This document shows, in pieces, positions 63,504 to 64,000 of a stretch of DNA of 64,000 bases (its first letter is position 1; every line of letters starts with the position of its first letter). Position numbers and translations under genes: made by a program. This DNA comes from Maridesulfovibrio hydrothermalis AM13 = DSM 14728 (lineage in GTDB: Bacteria; Desulfobacterota; Desulfovibrionia; Desulfovibrionales; Desulfovibrionaceae): assembly GCF_000331025.1 (NCBI RefSeq), contig NC_020055.1:2451370-2515369 (forward strand), in the 5' to 3' direction. Under the pieces are notes generated by a model, which saw nothing but the letters and a program-made list of their open reading frames with translations, did no database searches and was not told the DNA's origin.

Positions 63504-63511
63504 GGGTTTTC

Positions 63512-63838
63512 ATGCTGCTGCGTAGATTTTTGCTGGGACTTCTGGTTCTCATCAACCTTGTGCTTCTTATGCGTCTGGGACTCAGCGAGCAGGGAGTGTT
63601 CGGTTACCTTGATCTGGATGAAAAGGTTCAGGCACTGGATCATAAAATAAAAGTAGCGGACAACCGCACTATTGAACTGAGCAGGGAAATCAGGCGTTTA
63701 AAGTCTGATCGTGCTTATCAGGAAAAGATCATCCGCAGTCGGATGAATTATGTTAAGGAAAATGAATTACTTTATATCTTCCCTGATACAGGGAAAGTAA
63801 AGAATCCGGGAGCAGGTGCAGATGCAAAGCAAAATTGA
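63512..63838 (+). CDS. ftsB: FtsB/DivIC-type septum formation initiator
   Basis: A bitopic division protein of 108 residues: short cytoplasmic start, one membrane helix (residues 6-22), then a coiled coil and the conserved YVKENELLYIFPD end seen in FtsB. It would bridge FtsL and FtsQ at the divisome. The 3' end overlaps the next gene by 17 bases. Length fits. Confidence 0.85.
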   Translation: MLLRRFLLGLLVLINLVLLMRLGLSEQGVFGYLDLDEKVQALDHKIKVADNRTIELSREIRRLKSDRAYQEKIIRSRMNYVKENELLYIFPDTGKVKNPGAGADAKQN

Positions 63839-64000
63839 GTGGTATCAGGAAGTTCTGGCCCTTGAACCAAGCTCTAAAGTTTTTTTCCCTTTAGCACGTC
63901 TTTACGTGGAAATCGGGAGTCATGAAAAAGCTGTCACCACTCTCAGGATGGGGCTTGATCGCCATCCTGACTATCTTGAAGCCCGCCTGCTTCTTGTAGA
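63822..64000 (+). CDS. TPR-repeat protein (5' part, cut by window end)
   Basis: ATG 63822 begins an open frame to the window edge, 59 full codons: MQSKIEWYQEVLALEPSSKV and later RLYVEIGSHEKAVTTLRMGL. The pattern matches tetratricopeptide helices. It overlaps ftsB by 17 bases and has AGG/GGAG before the ATG, so it is translationally coupled. The rest of the gene lies outside the window. Confidence 0.75.
   Translation, partial: MQSKIEWYQEVLALEPSSKVFFPLARLYVEIGSHEKAVTTLRMGLDRHPDYLEARLLLV

Noticed and set aside
1-64000. CRISPR arrays, insertion sequences, prophage genes, ribosomal RNA operons
   Set aside because: Read through for repeated spacers, transposase motifs, inverted ends and rRNA signatures; none was seen.

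Overview
The window looks like an ordinary chromosomal stretch from a marine, low-to-mid GC sulfate reducer of the Desulfovibrionaceae, probably Maridesulfovibrio-like. The reasons are a periplasmic [NiFeSe] hydrogenase with a selenocysteine codon, a TRAP transporter, many multi-domain sensor kinases, the tig-clpP-clpX-lon block with a kinase inserted, and the overall protein style. The organism call is inference; no database was searched. No prophage, insertion sequence or CRISPR array is visible.

Layout. 0.1-3.6 kb (minus): polyferredoxin membrane protein, dTDP-rhamnose genes rmlD and rmlB, and a TrmL-type tRNA methyltransferase. 4.1-7.2 kb (minus): RidA, a Gate-domain membrane protein, a STAS protein and a receiver/histidine-kinase protein. 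7.4-8.3 kb: a PilZ protein and a small membrane protein. 8.4-13.8 kb: two complete polar amino-acid ABC transporters, back to back, with a 55-residue zinc-ribbon gene in the shared upstream region. 14-21 kb: hybrid kinase, AI-2E-type permease, 5'-nucleotidase-like protein, MltA and a metallo-beta-lactamase-fold protein. 21.2-32.5 kb: a TRAP transporter, an M20 carbamoylase-type hydrolase, pyrC and pyrE in one minus-strand run, a divergent XRE regulator, a U32 peptidase-family protein, then pyrK-pyrD. 32.6-33.2 kb: two almost identical tRNA-Ser(GGA) transcription units. 33.4-39.3 kb: a hypothetical protein, an XPB-like helicase, a lipoprotein, a chemoreceptor with a duplicated sensory module, and a TPR protein with a Fur-box promoter. 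39.6-49 kb: tig, clpP, clpX, a periplasmic-binding sensor kinase and lon. 49-55.4 kb: beta-lactamase-fold hydrolase, small envelope protein, alkaline phosphatase behind a Pho box, YibE/F protein and an M23 peptidase. 55.7-59 kb: hysB, hysA (selenocysteine) and hysD. 59.2-64 kb: CBS protein, pcm, DUF368 protein, Mrp ATPase, pgsA, a small coiled-coil protein, an FtsB-like protein and the start of a TPR protein cut by the window edge.

How the genes work together. The clearest non-routine element is hysA. Its reading frame appears to stop at a TGA at 58153, but the in-frame continuation supplies the C-terminal nickel-ligand motif with Sec in place of Cys, and a SECIS-like hairpin follows. The real gene ends at 58230. 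The most speculative system is the 21-32 kb pyrimidine block. A carboxylate TRAP importer, a carbamoylase-family hydrolase translationally coupled to dihydroorotase, orotate phosphoribosyltransferase and an NAD-linked dihydroorotate dehydrogenase could together take up and use orotate or N-carbamoyl-aspartate, under an XRE regulator whose likely operator dyads lie in the divergent promoter region. Several genes carry readable control signals: a Fur box, a Pho box, intrinsic terminators inside operons, and perfect bidirectional terminators between convergent genes.
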